Shown in pieces: positions 1-6,863 of a stretch of 11,731 bases of DNA. Every line of letters begins with the position of its first letter. Position 1 is the stretch's first letter. Source of the DNA: TH5896 sp050748485 (GTDB lineage: Archaea > Thermoproteota > Nitrososphaeria > Nitrososphaerales > Nitrososphaeraceae); NCBI GenBank assembly GCA_050748485.1, contig JBOGPP010000218.1, positions 1 through 11,731 on the forward strand. Direction: 5' to 3'. The notes under the pieces were generated by a model that saw only the letters and a program-made list of their open reading frames with translations, was not told where the DNA came from and did not search any database. The position numbers and the translations under genes are program-made.

Positions 1-11
1 AATCTTTTTCC

Positions 12-669
12 CTAGCCTAAAATGTCATTCATTGCCTTCTCTGCTAATTTATCTCTATTACACAAATTCTGGAAAAACAGATCTGACGCTTCAATAAATT
101 CGTTATTTAATCTTTGGCTATCTTATACATACATTGCAATTGCTTTCAACTGATTAAAAATTGGAATCAATCTAACTTTAGTACCCCAAACATGATGGAC
201 AGCCGTCTGGTCTTCCCTTAGCAATAATATATGAGGCACACTAATTGCATTCGTTACAAATCGCGAAACCTATGTGCCTATATTCTGGAGAACTATTAAT
301 TTTCAATCTGACTGGTTTCGATCTACGATTTGAGTTATTCTTAGTGTTTTTAATTTGGTTACTACCATTAATGACGGCTTCCAAAGATATAACGTAGCAG
401 CATACTGATTTCAGCTGCCATTATAGATGTTGAGAGTGGACTTGCCAAGTAAGAAGAATTAAAATGGATCAGAAGCTGCTGCTGCCGCTAGTCATTAAGA
501 GACGGACTCAGGATCGTCTGCTGATCCCAAATATTTTCATCTCAAATATTTTTTAGCCCCCCCTGTGGCAGGGTATGCCATCCACTCCAACTAGAGCATG
601 CTCATTCTTATTTGAAATTCTGACCTTAACTTTTTCCCTATAAACTATGACTATTCTTCTTCTGATCAT
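12..669 (-). pseudogene. Decayed zinc-ribbon protein gene
   Basis: Reading the minus strand from the ATG at 669, protein-like sequence runs almost continuously to a TAG at 12-14, but it switches frame about four times and crosses three in-frame stops. The pieces in order are a basic N-terminus (MIRRRIVIVYREKVKVRIS), a segment with DENIWDQQTILSPSLND, a segment with LASPLSTSIMAAEISMLLRY, then SSPEYRHIGFAICNEC, a zinc ribbon of the form CxxC-x15-CxxC, and a C-terminal part with RLIPIFNQLKAIAMYV and CNRDKLAEKAMNDILG. Two of the stops (before CASY and before DSQRL) sit where a single C-to-T change in a Gln codon would explain them. One frameshift falls in a run of seven C at 557-563. The restored product would be about 218 residues, a soluble zinc-binding protein of unknown function. 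I do not recognise the family. The number of lesions argues for true decay rather than sequencing error. Confidence 0.65.
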
Positions 670-696
670 GAACCACCAAGGATAGAATACTAAAAC

Positions 697-706
697 TATT
701 TTTATC
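697..706. promoter_or_regulatory. Shared divergent TATA-like element
   Basis: The tract tttttat/ataaaaa lies about 30 bases before the response regulator ATG at 733 and about 30 bases before the ATG at 669 on the other strand. That is the expected distance for an archaeal TATA box driving a leaderless or short-leader transcript in each direction. It is a position and composition call only. Confidence 0.35.
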
Positions 707-732
707 GCTTACCCAAACTATAATGTAGTATC

Positions 733-1569
733 ATGTCATCACCGTCTTCATCAGATATTCAATTCGCTGAACTGGAAAGGGATAATATAGGGGGACAGCG
801 ATCTAAGATTGACGTTCTCGCCGCCATCCTATACATATGCAACAATGGAAGTTTAAAAAACCATATTGTTGGTAAAGGTAATTTTAGTGACTCCATGGCA
901 AATCATTATATCTCAATTTTGCTCTACAACGAACTCCTATCTACATATGTCGATAATGAAAATAATGGGAGAACTTACTATAAAACCACTGACAAAGGCA
1001 GAGACCTAATTTATCATTATAATCAAATACAAAAATTATTTACAACAGATAAGGAAAGTCAAATTAATGAAACTCAAACTCAAACCAAATTTGGATCTCC
1101 TACTAAAGCAATATCAAGTTCAGAAAATCAATTAGCAGTGAAAAGACTGCTTATTATCGATGATGAAGAGGATATAACCTCAGCACTGAAGGCTGGACTA
1201 GAAAAATATGGGATTAACGTGGATGTTAGCAATAATCCCGTATCGACATTATCAAACTATAAACCAGGTTACTACGATCTTGTAATATTGGACATTAGGA
1301 TGCCATATATTGATGGCTTTGAATTATACAAAGTCATAAGAAAACTAGATAATAAGACGAAAATCTGTTTCTGGACTGCTTTTGAAGTGGCATATGAGCA
1401 GTTTGTCAAGACATTTCCAACAATGAATGAGCAATACTTTATCAAGAAACCTGTAACGCTTGACGATTTGGTCAACAGAATAAACAAATTAATGACTCTA
1501 GAAGATCAAACTATTAGGCAATCTTCATTACCCTCTGTATCCTCAGATTTGTTTCCCCCACATCCATGA
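733..1569 (+). CDS. Response regulator, N-terminal winged helix plus receiver
   Basis: This is a 278-residue two-component response regulator. Residues about 22-102 form a winged helix-turn-helix of the archaeal type: helices around SKIDVLAAILYIC and ANHYISILLYNELL, then a wing and YYKTTDKGRDLIYHY. A polar linker of about 30 residues follows. Residues 137-255 form a CheY-like receiver: acidic pair D143/D144, phospho-acceptor D187 in LVILDIRMP, switch residue T215 and conserved K239 before P240. The tail is Ser/Pro rich. The order is the reverse of the usual bacterial OmpR layout, where the receiver comes first. The histidine kinase begins 55 bases downstream on the same strand, so the two probably form a cognate pair. 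The start at 733 places a TATA-like tract about 30 bases upstream. All receiver catalytic residues are present, so it should be phosphorylatable; the target genes are unknown. Confidence 0.92.
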   Translation: MSSPSSSDIQFAELERDNIGGQRSKIDVLAAILYICNNGSLKNHIVGKGNFSDSMANHYISILLYNELLSTYVDNENNGRTYYKTTDKGRDLIYHYNQIQKLFTTDKESQINETQTQTKFGSPTKAISSSENQLAVKRLLIIDDEEDITSALKAGLEKYGINVDVSNNPVSTLSNYKPGYYDLVILDIRMPYIDGFELYKVIRKLDNKTKICFWTAFEVAYEQFVKTFPTMNEQYFIKKPVTLDDLVNRINKLMTLEDQTIRQSSLPSVSSDLFPPHP

Positions 1570-1624
1570 GGATTGCACACGTCATAGAAACCTTGTAGTT
1601 CAAAATGGGAACCTATACTTATTT

Positions 1625-3550
1625 ATGAAGAAACTAATTGGAAGGCTTCCGAGGAGAAGCTACCTTCTTCTGACTATTCTTTTATTATGTTCTGGGATAT
1701 TGTCTTTCTTGTCTTACTATTACTCTTCATTGGCCGCTAAGCAGATCATAGAATTAGCCTCTGAAGATATACGATCTAATGCCCGAATTCAGGCTCATGA
1801 TTTAGGATCTATTCTATCTAATGCGTTAAATACAGTTGCCACCAATCTTGGAGTCCTAACTATATTTCAAGAGACGGTAGAACAACAAAGTAATATTGGA
1901 AGTTCTATTTTTAATGTCGTTCAGCAATCATCTGGTGGCCTATCTGTACAGTATTTGCAATTAGATCGTGATGGTAAAATAATTTGGAGCAATAGCAGCG
2001 GCAGAGGCGGCAGAGGCGACATCATTGCTTCCTCTAACGTTACCAATTTTATTTCGAATGCCCTTGTCGAGCAAATCTCTAGGGATTTCAATAGTGAAAG
2101 TAGGGGCAATGGTAATAACATCATCTTACAAAATGAATTTCTCTTAAGTAATGCTATACTTGAGCCTGCTACAAATAAAATGTATAGTTTGATGGTATAT
2201 CCTCCGGTCAGAAATTCTGATCCCATGAGTGATTCAGTCGCAAGCCTATCCACCGGAAATGCAATGGCAGCGCTCATAGGATTTGATCATGACAATAATA
2301 ACAGAGCCAGCATGCTAAATCGACAATCTTCAGCTGAAGTCAAGCAAAATATAGTGTTACTTGTGGACAAAGAGAATGTTATCTTGGAATCAAACGATAA
2401 TTCTTTGATAGGAATGCCAATTTCTTATTACTTTAATCGGATGATCATAATTGATCCTTCCTCCTTGCATAACAAAAGTTCTGGCTTTGCATCATTTTCA
2501 GCTCAAGTCCAGGCGTCTGTACAGACCGGGGCGACTGAACCATTATCATTGGATGTTATGCTAGATGGGAGTAAAATGAGCTTAATATCGGAGCCAATAT
2601 ACTTAGGCGACAAACAGGTTTGGACATTATATGTATTGGCTCCTCATTTACTCACACATGATGTGAATACTCTTTTTGACATTCAGAATAATTTTAGCAG
2701 TCTTATGATTATACTCATTGGTGTTATCGCTTTCGTAATTGCCATGATAATACTATTATGGAATAAAGGTCTCGAAGAAGTTGTCAATCAGAGGACAGCA
2801 GATCTAGAAAAGACGAATAAGTTTCTGATGACCGCAAACGAGCGATTAAAGGTCAATGATCAGATGCAGAAAGAGTTTCTTAATATCGCCAGCCATGAAA
2901 TGAAGACGCCCACACAAACTATCTTACTTCATTCCAATCTTCTTTCTATAAATCCTAACTTAGGGCATGAATCTATAGAGGCGATAATACGAAATGCTAC
3001 GCGGCTGCAAAAGTTAGTTAACGATATTCTTGATATTACAAGAATAGAAAGCAAATCTCTAAAGCTGAATAAAGAAAGACTAAATCTTAATGAAATCATA
3101 GTTCCAGTCTTGGAAGAATATTCATCACAGGTTGACAGCGGTAAATTGACCATACAGTACAATGCCTACGATAATATATTTGTAAACGTAGATAAGGCGA
3201 GAATTACTCAGGTCATCTCTAATCTTATTAATAATGCCATAAAATTCACAAAACAAGGGTTTATCTCCATTAATACCAAACTGATAGGTACTGATTGTAT
3301 CCTTGTGAGTATAACTGACACGGGAATCGGCATAGACCCAAAGGTTTTTCCACGGATTTTCGACAAGTTCGTTACCAAGTCAGAGCACGGCATTGGTCTT
3401 GGACTGTATATATCCAAGAGTATTGTTGAAGCACACGGAGGAAAAATATGTGCACATAATAATAATGATGCCAAAAAAGATTGTAAGTTTAGTAATTACC
3501 ATCCATCTATGGCTTATGGATCTACTTTCTCCTTTACGCTAAGTACTTGA
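1625..3550 (+). CDS. Membrane sensor histidine kinase
   Basis: This 641-residue sensor kinase probably phosphorylates the regulator encoded just upstream. A first membrane helix (about 13-34) and a second (about 358-379) enclose an extracytoplasmic domain of about 320 residues, the size and pattern of a double-Cache sensor. No HAMP domain is obvious; a helical coiled-coil linker (about 380-415) leads into the dimerisation domain with phospho-acceptor H424 in ASHEMKTP. The ATPase domain has the N box (N533 and N537 in NLINNAIKFT), G1 box DTGIGI (565-570), F box FPRIFDKF (575-582) and G2 box GIGLGL (589-594), all intact, so it should be active. The C-terminus ends in GSTFSFTL, usual for this fold. 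The ligand cannot be told from the sequence. The extracytoplasmic part carries a Ser/Gly/Arg-rich loop near 121-131. Confidence 0.93.
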   Translation: MKKLIGRLPRRSYLLLTILLLCSGILSFLSYYYSSLAAKQIIELASEDIRSNARIQAHDLGSILSNALNTVATNLGVLTIFQETVEQQSNIGSSIFNVVQQSSGGLSVQYLQLDRDGKIIWSNSSGRGGRGDIIASSNVTNFISNALVEQISRDFNSESRGNGNNIILQNEFLLSNAILEPATNKMYSLMVYPPVRNSDPMSDSVASLSTGNAMAALIGFDHDNNNRASMLNRQSSAEVKQNIVLLVDKENVILESNDNSLIGMPISYYFNRMIIIDPSSLHNKSSGFASFSAQVQASVQTGATEPLSLDVMLDGSKMSLISEPIYLGDKQVWTLYVLAPHLLTHDVNTLFDIQNNFSSLMIILIGVIAFVIAMIILLWNKGLEEVVNQRTADLEKTNKFLMTANERLKVNDQMQKEFLNIASHEMKTPTQTILLHSNLLSINPNLGHESIEAIIRNATRLQKLVNDILDITRIESKSLKLNKERLNLNEIIVPVLEEYSSQVDSGKLTIQYNAYDNIFVNVDKARITQVISNLINNAIKFTKQGFISINTKLIGTDCILVSITDTGIGIDPKVFPRIFDKFVTKSEHGIGLGLYISKSIVEAHGGKICAHNNNDAKKDCKFSNYHPSMAYGSTFSFTLST

Positions 3551-3657
3551 CCAAAAGTAAGTAACTAATGAGATAGGTACAGTAAAGGGTAATAAATTAA
3601 GGAATAAAAGTGAGTATACACTTTCTGGAAAATGATTACTGACTCTATATCGAATAG

Positions 3658-3668
3658 TATTATATATT
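3658..3668 (+). promoter_or_regulatory. TATA box of the cupin pseudogene
   Basis: The tract tattatatatt is centred 28 bases before the ATG at 3691, the classical spacing for an archaeal TATA box serving a leaderless transcript. It supports 3691 as the original start of the now broken cupin gene. Confidence 0.5.
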
Positions 3669-3690
3669 CAGCTGTACATCTTTTCTGCAT

Positions 3691-4046
3691 ATGCTGAAAG
3701 TTGGTTTGAAAAAGATGGCAAATTATGGCGCAAAAGAGTAATTTTGCGCTTCACTGTGGGGCGCAGACAAAAACTGGTTCAGTAGTATATTTTGATCCTG
3801 AACCAGGATGTGAGCTGGGAAATCATATCAGTAATACAGAAGAAATAGCTTATGTCGTATCTGGGACCGGGACCGTTGAAGCTAATAGAAGGGAAAATAG
3901 GATCAAGGTCAAGTGTTAAATCGGAAGTAGTACCAGTCATGGAAACTCACAACTTTCCTAATATAGCCTCAGAGATAGCTAGTAACATTAGATTCTTTTC
4001 CAACGTAATTAGGACTTTTGAACAGGCATTTTGCTTTTTAATTTAA
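3691..4046 (+). pseudogene. Frameshifted single-domain cupin
   Basis: Three frames join into one small cupin of about 118 residues. Frame one starts at the ATG at 3691 (MLKVGLKKMANYGAKE) and stops at 3739. A second frame from about 3735 reads SNFALHCGAQTKTGSVVYFD, then the first cupin motif with EEIAYVVSGTGTVEA, and stops at 3917-3919. A third frame continues with VVPVMETHNFPNI, the second cupin motif (His and Asn kept), then FFSNVIRTFEQAF, to a TAA at 4044-4046. Breaks lie near 3728-3740 and 3900-3916. In motif one the usual HxH is HIS, so a metal ligand is also missing. Small cupins are metal-binding beta-barrels with varied roles, and no substrate can be inferred here. The upstream TATA box looks intact. 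An open frame starting at the ATG at 3725 exists, but it would encode only half a barrel. Confidence 0.7.
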
Positions 4047-4086
4047 GGAATTTCATACGACTAAACTGCTTGCTACCTGATGAAAT

Positions 4087-4476
4087 TTGACATCAGACTC
4101 TTCAGATAATAACACCAATAATGATGTGAATTTTCTACGGCGAGTAGGAGCGTTATTCATCAGTATGACGGTGGGACTTGTTATTATTTGGATATTTCCA
4201 TTTCCCGTCGACATTGCAATATTGGTACTAATTATTATTTCACTAAATATCTGTAGGAAAAAAGCATTATTTAGGAAACTCGGACGCCAGAATGAGACCC
4301 GCATGGAAGGCTGGAGAGGACTTTTTGAATCTTTATTTCAATCATGGGCATCGTCATCAGCCTATAGTGACAAGAGAGATAATAGTCTAGTCAAATATTA
4401 CTGTATGTCATGTGGTAAGGAGAATAATGGGATTGCTTGTTCCAAATGTGGTTCAAAAATGAAAAGAGCAAATTAA
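4087..4476 (+). CDS. Two-helix membrane protein with C-terminal zinc ribbon
   Basis: The protein is about 129 residues if it starts at the TTG at 4087. It has a polar N-terminus, two hydrophobic helices (about 20-37 and 41-56) joined by a tight turn with FPFPVD, a basic/polar stretch, and a C-terminal zinc ribbon with C106-x2-C109-x8-C118-x2-C121, ending KMKRAN. It is a clear paralogue of the minus-strand gene ending at 9735: both have the FPFP turn and a near-identical tail (VKYYCMSCG, then CGSKMKR). The likely topology puts both ends on the cytoplasmic side, with the ribbon binding zinc. The start is uncertain, since no ATG lies before the first helix in this frame; GTG at 4126 is an alternative. 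An upstream T/A-rich tract at 4033-4043 could be its TATA box but is rather far. The function is unknown; tethering a nucleic acid or protein partner at the membrane is a guess. Confidence 0.8.
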   Translation: MTSDSSDNNTNNDVNFLRRVGALFISMTVGLVIIWIFPFPVDIAILVLIIISLNICRKKALFRKLGRQNETRMEGWRGLFESLFQSWASSSAYSDKRDNSLVKYYCMSCGKENNGIACSKCGSKMKRAN

Positions 4477-4487
4477 GATCAAAGCAT

Positions 4488-4499
4488 TTTATTTTTTGT
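4488..4499 (+). terminator. T-rich terminator-like tract
   Basis: The tract ttttattttttg begins 12 bases after the stop codon of the zinc-ribbon gene, in the region where it converges with the minus-strand zinc-finger gene. Archaeal termination often uses such U-rich tracts without a hairpin. Confidence 0.4.
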
Positions 4500-4524
4500 G
4501 AGAAGCAAACTGTTTGATCCTTTT

Positions 4525-4656
4525 TCACTTTTTATTATTGTCATTTACTCTTTCATGTGTTATTTGTTGGTGCGTATTAAGCTCCGTTTCATTCTTGAAT
4601 TTTTCTCCGCATTTGTCGCATTTTAATTTTTTTCTTTCAAATATATTGAATTTCAT
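4525..4656 (-). CDS. Small single C2H2 zinc-finger protein
   Basis: This is a 43-residue protein consisting almost wholly of one classical C2H2 finger: C13-x2-C16-x12-H29-x4-H34, within LKCDKCGEKF and LNTHQQITH, followed by a short charged tail. The frame is open upstream to 4713, but the ATG at 4656 is preferred, because it gives the same layout (Met, about ten residues, first Cys) as the second zinc-finger gene ending at 5516, and because the extra N-terminal residues look non-coding. The conserved CGEKF hinge is shared with that protein. Single-finger proteins of this size are known in archaea; DNA or RNA binding is the family expectation, but one finger alone usually needs a partner or dimerisation. 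The gene is convergent with the zinc-ribbon gene. Confidence 0.72.
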   Translation of the reverse strand: MKFNIFERKKLKCDKCGEKFKNETELNTHQQITHERVNDNNKK

Positions 4657-4956
4657 GCCTACAATAAATAGAGTGTAATACCATATATCAACTGTTACCT
4701 GTGGTTGAAGCAACGACTGATTGAGATTGGATTTTCGAAAAATAAAATGTAAGAAAATCTATTATGAACTGATTTTGCAGTTTACAAGAATATTTTCGAT
4801 TATTATTCAGAAACTGATACATCGTTAAACCGTTAAATAACCCGCCTTCTCAACATAAATTGAGAGCCATATTTCTGAAGATAGAAATTCTGTTTGCAAG
4901 ATTTTAAGATATTTAAGATATTACTCGTACGGAATACTCATTATATAAGGTGGTAA

Positions 4957-5301
4957 CAGGATCCAGAAAAACTTTCCCCATTAGTAATAGGGGCTGGGAA
5001 TATCGAATGCCTTGCCATTAATCGAATAAGAACTAAAAAGGTCCTTCATCATCTCTAGATTTAGTTAAATGGGTAACTTATGTCATAATAATATTACCAG
5101 TATTTATCTTGTATGCACCAATTCAAACCTCGTTTACCCATGCTATGCTATGTATCTTGGCTTAGAAATGAGCAAATGATAGACATAGCATAAAGTCATA
5201 GGTAAGCTGTGCTTTGGCGTTACTATGATGCATATCCAGTAACTGGATGACCGTATTTTGATCCTGCGATTTCGCACCATTTAATAATATTTATGGCTTG
5301 A
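4957..5301 (+). pseudogene. Possible decayed coding sequence, unrecognised
   Basis: This is a stretch without an intact gene. Protein-like segments appear in changing frames: EKLSPLVIGAGNIECLAINR from about 4966, then KWVTYVIIILPVFILYAP near 5070-5120, then LPMLCYVSWLRNEQMIDIA near 5135-5190, then AVLWRYYDAYPVTG and, after a TGA where a Trp codon is likely, PYFDPAISHHLIIFMA, ending at 5299-5301. Each piece reads more like protein than AT-rich noise usually does, but I cannot name a family and the joins are guesses. The first piece carries a 24-nt exact repeat found inverted at 7961-7984. The rest, up to 5515, shows only short inverted repeats. Confidence 0.25.
4966..4989 (+). repeat. 24-nt inverted repeat, copy 1
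   Basis: This 24-base stretch is identical to the reverse complement of 7961-7984. Similarity fades quickly on both sides. In both copies one frame reads EKLSPLVI, so the repeat may be a relic of one coding element. Together the copies bracket about 3 kb containing the two-finger gene and most of the pseudogenes. Confidence 0.8.
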
Positions 5302-5515
5302 CTAAATTTTTATCTAGAACTGAGCAAATACATGAAAACTAGTGGGAATGAGTAATATCATATTAGTCGTACATCAATAATTTTGCTTGAGAGCAGACTT
5401 AGTGTATAATGGAAGGAAGAATTGACAAGTAAATCAGATTAGGTTTTTTTCATTTGAATGAAAATATCTTAGACTGTCAGCCACAAAATTAGATCCATCA
5501 ACAAAAACCCTGATA

Positions 5516-5737
5516 CTACCTATGTCTACGAGAATCTAGTTTTCGTGACTTTTCCTCTTGTATATGACGGTATCTGTCGCTTTCCCTCACAAATTCTTTA
5601 CCACAAGTTTGGCAGCGTGATAAGGGACCATGGTGTTTTGATTTAACATGTGCAACCAAGTCGCTGTATTCATGGAATTTTTCGCCACAATTATTGCATA
5701 CCTGCTTCCGGGGACTTAATAACTTCCCAAGTATCAT
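5516..5737 (-). CDS. Small two-finger C2H2 zinc-finger protein
   Basis: This 73-residue protein carries two C2H2-like fingers. Finger one is canonical: C14-x2-C17-x12-H30-x4-H35. Finger two has C42-x2-C45-x12-H58, but no His or Cys at the usual spacing of 3-5 residues; the next His is at 72 in the basic tail (SRRHR). The first finger shares CGEKF and overall layout with the one-finger protein ending at 4525, which suggests an old duplication. A strongly basic C-terminus fits nucleic-acid binding. The start at 5737 is the only ATG before the first Cys pair at a sensible distance, and an A/T-rich tract (tatatac and tttatag on the coding strand) lies just upstream. It is probably a small regulator; the target is unknown. 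The downstream neighbour on the same strand is the one-finger gene, about 860 bases away. Confidence 0.8.
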   Translation of the reverse strand: MILGKLLSPRKQVCNNCGEKFHEYSDLVAHVKSKHHGPLSRCQTCGKEFVRESDRYRHIQEEKSRKLDSRRHR

Positions 5738-6587
5738 CTATAAAGTATATAGTGTATTGACCTATTTATCCAATACTGAAGGTTTTTCTCCAGTGAGTAT
5801 AGCATAATAACAATCAGCCGCAGTTCACAATTAAGGAAAAAAGCTTTACACGTGCTAAGTAATAGCTCCCTAAAAAACTGAAGCATATCAAAACGGGATA
5901 TAGGCAGGGTAAAAGTCTTACTATAGAAAATATCTAATAACGGTTCGATCCAAATAATACATCTCATTTGGAATGCCTAAACGGTTAGGCATAGGTCATC
6001 GGTTAGTATATGATACAGTAATCATTCAGACTAATCATTTTTGGAATATAATCAGAAAAGGTAGGACGACCAGAATGTTGTGCAGATAGGTAAGAAAGAT
6101 CTGGCCATCCATACCTAACCCTTTTCCAACATAGTCTATTAGCCCATATTGAAGCAAGCCGTAACTTGGTTACCCTGCAACAGAGCCTTCGGTTTCGCTA
6201 TCCTTGCGTTCCTCTTTATCTCTCTTATCGTATTTTCTTTTTGCAAAGTACTCTGACAGGTGCATTAATATTATTCCAAAACCAAACATATACAGTATTG
6301 ATGATTATTACATATATAGATGATACAGACGCTATTCTGTCAAAGGCTGAGACTGGTGAATTTTTTGATTACTATCTCACTCAGTGGTATTTACTAGCCT
6401 AATTTTTGGCATCTAGCTAACCTCTTTGGACGGGTATATTAGGGCTAGCAGCCTATTCTTATTTTACGAGTCATCAATTTAGCTCGGGCTAATCTCTCGT
6501 TGACTTGAGACTGTTAATAAAGTGGCGAGGAATAACCAGATGAAGTAGTTTCAAATAGAGAACTTTATAGAAGTACATGAACTGTAG
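5738..6587. other. Gene-poor stretch with decayed fragments
   Basis: No intact gene is supported in these 850 bases. A perfect hairpin lies at 5973-5992. At 6182-6256 (plus) one frame reads a membrane-helix-like segment, RAFGFAILAFLFISLIVF, ending in a stop, while another frame further on reads DDTDAILSKAETGEFFDYY (to about 6402). These may be pieces of one broken membrane protein, but I could not join them convincingly. Open frames on the minus strand here have no recognisable features. Confidence 0.4.
5973..5992. other. Perfect 8-bp hairpin with ACGG loop
   Basis: ATGCCTAA and TTAGGCAT form a perfect 8-bp stem around the tetraloop ACGG. It stands alone in a gene-poor stretch about 235 bases upstream of the two-finger zinc-finger gene. 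It could be an operator-like palindrome, a structured RNA element or part of a lost mobile element; no T tract follows, so it is not a typical terminator. Confidence 0.45.
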
Positions 6588-6797
6588 GTGCTGTTCCTTC
6601 ACTCCACAGATTCTGACTGCGCCGGAAAGATGAATCGCCAAACCTACTGGTCACACGGCTTGCAGGACACTGTTGTAATTCCAGGGCACGGTAAAGTGAT
6701 TATCCGTATCCCATTTGATGACTTCGGTAAGTCGGTCCATCACTGTCGTAGTATGTTTCACGGGGATGGTGATAAGATGGGTGGTGTTGAAGAGTTA
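6588..6797 (+). pseudogene. Multicopper oxidase C-terminal fragment
   Basis: This is the last part of a multicopper oxidase: LQDTVVIPGHGKVIIRIPF followed by a damaged version of the copper-binding end motif HCHxxxHxxxxM. Here it reads HHCRSMFHGDGDKMGG: the type-3 His, the type-1 Cys and the following type-1 His remain, but the second His of HCH is Arg and the axial Met position is Lys. The preceding FLHSTDSD may be a worn copy of the HPFHLH motif. The rest of the enzyme (normally 300-500 residues) is absent, and no stop separates this piece from the next gene remnant, so the frame runs on into the isochorismatase start. Multicopper oxidases are usually exported and oxidise small substrates or metals; this copy cannot bind the copper cluster and is dead. 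Confidence 0.65.
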
Positions 6798-6863
6798 AAT
6801 TGTATATTCGTTCATAGGGATCATAGACCAAACTTGGTACTGATACAAACTCATCTAGGCAAT

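Noticed and set aside
594..603. Palindrome gagcatgctc.
   Set aside because: It falls inside the decayed left-end gene and ten bases is within chance.
5144..5248. Inverted repeats: 10 bp at 5144-5153/5183-5192 and atccagt/actggat at 5234-5248.
   Set aside because: Real palindromes, but short, in AT-rich DNA, and not linked to any start or stop of a gene, so no role can be supported.
5940..5960. tRNA-like sequence ggttcgatcc.
   Set aside because: The flanking bases do not form a T-arm or acceptor stem, and no D-arm or anticodon arm is found upstream.
5734..5967. Minus-strand open frame of 77 codons.
   Set aside because: No motif; it overlaps the start of the two-finger zinc-finger gene and its composition looks like AT-rich noise.
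6166..6402. Plus-strand open frame of 78 codons from a TTG.
   Set aside because: No recognisable domain, and another frame over its first part reads a better membrane segment, so it is more likely a mixture of frames of decayed DNA.
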